The notes under the pieces: generated by a model
Databases searched by the model: none
Told to the model about the DNA's origin: nothing
What the model saw: the letters and a program-made list of their open reading frames with translations, nothing else
Position numbers and translations under genes: made by a program
Assembly (NCBI GenBank): GCA_009838595.1
Contig: VXRI01000011.1
Location: 1-6,807 of the forward strand
DNA length: 6,807 nucleotides
Direction: 5' to 3'
Source of the DNA: Chloroflexota bacterium
GTDB taxonomy: Bacteria; Chloroflexota; Dehalococcoidia; Lucifugimonadales; JADFKI01
Shown: piece by piece, positions 5,280-6,807 of the stretch
Position numbering within the stretch: position 1 is the stretch's first letter
Layout: every line of letters begins with the position of its first letter

Positions 5280-5995
5280 TATGCGAATTTAAGCGCGACA
5301 AGCCGCCGTTCCAACGCCAGCCCCTGCGCCAGCGGCAGGTCCGCGCCTTCGAGTACGGCTCGCTTGGCTAGGGACATTGCGGACGGGTCGAGCGCAGATA
5401 GTTCTTGTGCAGCTGATATTGCCTCTTGCATCAGTGTGTCTGCGGGGACAACAATGTGCGCCAAGCCGATACGCTGCGCTTCATCCGCGCCGATGCGCCT
5501 GTTTGACAGCACCACATCCAGCGCTCTGCTCGCACCCACGACTCGCCGCAAAGTCTGCGTGCCGCCCGCTGCCGGTATCATCCCAAGCGCGACTTCCGGC
5601 ATGGCGAACTGCGCGTCATCGGCGGCGATGCGAATGTCGCACAGGCAAGCAATCTCCACGCCCGAGCCGATGACATATCCGCGCATCGCCGCGACGAGCG
5701 GCTTTCGCAGCGACAGGAACAGTCCCCAGATATCGCGTTCCCAGCGCACCTGCCGCGCGATGACCTGCGACGGCGCAGTGCCGAACTCGGTCAAGTCCGC
5801 GCCGGCGCAGAACGCGCGCTCACCGGCGCCGCTGATTATTGCGACGCGCACATCAGGGTCGTCGCGCACTGCCCCTAGCGTGATGAACAACTCGTCGCGC
5901 ATCTGCACATTGTATGCGTTCATCACGCGCGGCCGGTTCAGCACGATGTGCGCCACCGCGCCGCTCTTGCTGTACAACACCACGGGCTCATTCAT
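5279..5995 (-). CDS. Enoyl-CoA hydratase/isomerase (crotonase) family protein, short C-terminus
   Basis: Crotonase-fold enzymes act on acyl-CoA thioesters; a 2-enoyl-CoA hydratase in fatty-acid or amino-acid breakdown is the likeliest role. The 238 residues start MNEPVVLYSKSGAVAHIVLNRP, the usual first strand. The first oxyanion-hole segment AFCAGADL is at 61-68, and the second, GYVIGSGVEIA, is at 107-116. Glu114 and Glu134 (in MPEVALG) align with the two catalytic glutamates of rat mitochondrial hydratase (144 and 164), so hydratase chemistry is plausible. Ser111 replaces the usual middle Gly of GGG in the oxyanion hole. The protein stops at LERRLVALKFA, where relatives usually continue about 20 residues (an EGMxAFLEKR-type helix), so the C-terminus is short. 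No Shine-Dalgarno match precedes the ATG; an 8-bp repeat array does. Substrate cannot be told from sequence. It runs toward phoB but has no evident functional link to it. Confidence 0.85.
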   Translation of the reverse strand: MNEPVVLYSKSGAVAHIVLNRPRVMNAYNVQMRDELFITLGAVRDDPDVRVAIISGAGERAFCAGADLTEFGTAPSQVIARQVRWERDIWGLFLSLRKPLVAAMRGYVIGSGVEIACLCDIRIAADDAQFAMPEVALGMIPAAGGTQTLRRVVGASRALDVVLSNRRIGADEAQRIGLAHIVVPADTLMQEAISAAQELSALDPSAMSLAKRAVLEGADLPLAQGLALERRLVALKFA

Positions 5996-6001
5996 AGTCA
6001 G

Positions 6002-6057
6002 TCAGTATTTCAATGCGTCAGTCTGTCAGTTATTCAGTATATCAGTCGGTCGGTGTT
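6002..6057. repeat. Seven 8-bp tandem units with TCAGT core
   Basis: Units beginning at 6002, 6010, 6018, 6026, 6034, 6042 and 6050 read TCAGT, TCAAT, TCAGT, TCAGT, TCAGT, TCAGT and TCGGT, each followed by three variable bases. A further TCAGT at 5998 is out of register. The array covers the whole region immediately upstream of the hydratase start codon and leaves no room for a normal ribosome site. On the gene's strand it reads NNNACTGA repeated, and it includes TATACT (6041-6036), a possible -10. It could be a slippage-prone microsatellite or a binding-site array. Confidence 0.65.
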
Positions 6058-6141
6058 TTGGTATTCACGGATCGTCGCTTCCGATATTTAAGACGATTTC
6101 ACAATTTCCGACGACCGCTCTCTTCGTCATTCCCGCGCAGG

Positions 6142-6807
6142 GAGACCTTTGCATAACCAGGTTAATCGGAGACAATCGCGGGTGTTCGGGTTATGAGTTG
6201 AGGAGTGAGAAGATGCACCGTCAAATGGGTCAGCCTTCGCTGGTGGAATCACTACTGCCGCAGTCGCTCGGTAGGAACGAGCGGCTGGAGCGTATAGCCG
6301 GCGAGTTCGACTGGGATCGTTTTGCCTCCCTGGTGGATGACATCTACTCGGCAGGCGAGGGTCGTCCGAGCTATCCACCGCTGGTGATGGTCAAGGCGCT
6401 GCTGCTACAGCAGTGGTACAACCTGTCGGACCCTCAGATGGAAGAGTCGTTGAGCGACCGAATATCGTTTCGCCGGTTCGTGGGTCTAGGACTTGAAGAT
6501 GCAACGCCCGACCACTCGACGATAAGCCGTTTTCGGGCTGAGTTGTCTAGGCGGGAGTTGAGCGAGAAGCTGTTTTTGGAGTTGGAGTCGCAGTTGGACG
6601 AGCGCGGTCTGATAGTAAAGAAAGGGACGTTGATGGACGCTACGCTGGTGGAGTCTCAGATACGTCGTCCGCCGCTGTCAAAGGGTCGTGGAGTCAAGAG
6701 CGAGAAGGACGCGGATGCAGACTGGACATTTAGTGGAAGAGGTAGGCGCTCCCACTTCGGATACAAGGTGAATGTGGGCGTGGATGACGGCACCGGAATT
6801 GTGAGTA
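6142..6807 (+). mobile_element. IS5-family insertion sequence, left part (right end beyond window)
   Basis: The transposase gene starting at 6213 defines the element. The left terminus is not proven because the right end is outside the window. GAGACCTTTGCATAA (6142-6156) is my candidate for the start of the terminal inverted repeat, since IS5-like elements often have ends of this kind and lie 50-80 bp before the transposase. Just outside it is CGTCATTCCCGCG (6125-6137), which resembles a common dispersed repeat. No duplication can be checked here. Confidence 0.55.
6213..6807 (+). CDS. IS5-family transposase, N-terminal part (cut by window end)
   Basis: This is a DDE transposase that would move the insertion sequence by cut-and-paste. 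I translated 198 codons, open to the window edge. The start MHRQMGQPSLVESLLPQSLG is supported by GAGGAG (6200-6205) seven bases before the ATG at 6213. The N-terminal DUF772-type DNA-binding region runs from about 50 to 115 (PPLVMVKALLLQQWYNLSD, then LSDRISFRRFVGL, then ATPDHSTISRFR). The catalytic core begins after 130, with the first catalytic Asp at 142 in KKGTLMDATLVESQIRRP, followed by the basic linker and HFGYKVNVGVDDGTGIV (181-197). The second Asp and the Glu lie beyond the window. The coding part in view has no stops or frameshifts, so it may be intact. It is transcribed opposite to the hydratase and the pho-pst genes. Confidence 0.88.
   Translation, partial: MHRQMGQPSLVESLLPQSLGRNERLERIAGEFDWDRFASLVDDIYSAGEGRPSYPPLVMVKALLLQQWYNLSDPQMEESLSDRISFRRFVGLGLEDATPDHSTISRFRAELSRRELSEKLFLELESQLDERGLIVKKGTLMDATLVESQIRRPPLSKGRGVKSEKDADADWTFSGRGRRSHFGYKVNVGVDDGTGIVS

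Noticed and set aside
6002..6057. CRISPR array
   Set aside because: The units are 8 bp with 3-bp variable parts, far too short for CRISPR repeats and spacers, and no cas gene is present.
6072..6114. TCGTCG/CGACGA inverted pair as a terminator between hydratase and IS
   Set aside because: Only six bases pair across a 31-base loop with no T-run, so it is not convincing.

Overview
The window holds part of a phosphate-starvation locus. It contains two inner-membrane subunits of the Pst phosphate transporter (pstC, and pstA cut by the window start) and the two-component system phoB-phoR, all on the minus strand. An enoyl-CoA hydratase/isomerase-family gene lies upstream of phoB on the same strand, and the 5' part of an IS5-family insertion sequence enters at the right edge on the plus strand. 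The DNA is moderately GC-rich. The four-fold 11-bp direct-repeat Pho box, the large extracytoplasmic domain of PhoR and the IS type would fit Chloroflexota (Dehalococcoidia/SAR202-like) or a similar environmental lineage, but this is a low-confidence guess from style alone.

Layout on the minus strand, right to left: enoyl-CoA hydratase (5995-5279), a 142-bp MITE-like element with a 9-bp target duplication (5120-5279 with its flanks), phoB (5075-4380), phoR (4383-2587, ATGA overlap with phoB), a ~750-bp gap, then pstC (1836-706) and pstA (706 to the window edge, TAATG overlap). The gap between phoR and pstC is not empty. On the plus strand it carries a decayed toxin-antitoxin operon of vapBC type. 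The ribbon-helix-helix antitoxin is broken by a 4-bp tandem duplication. The PIN-domain toxin is broken by a 7-bp tandem duplication and four in-frame stops, and one active-site acid is lost. Ahead of the antitoxin sit two related 13-bp palindromes that look like its operators.

How it works together: PhoR would sense phosphate status at the membrane and phosphorylate PhoB. PhoB would bind the array of four TTAAC-type repeats spaced exactly 11 bp, just upstream of pstC, and switch on the transporter. The predicted phoB promoter shares the block TTACG-N4-TATGCT with the pstC promoter, suggesting common control. No pstS (binding protein) precedes pstC, and pstB/phoU, if clustered, would lie beyond the left edge. 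The MITE-like element lies 16 bp upstream of the predicted phoB -35 box.

The points most worth checking are the MITE with perfect inverted ends and target duplication, the reconstructable vapBC pseudogenes with their paired operators, the Pho box, the coiled-coil insertion in PstC, and a seven-unit 8-bp repeat directly upstream of the hydratase start codon. I did not find a convincing new defence or other novel system.
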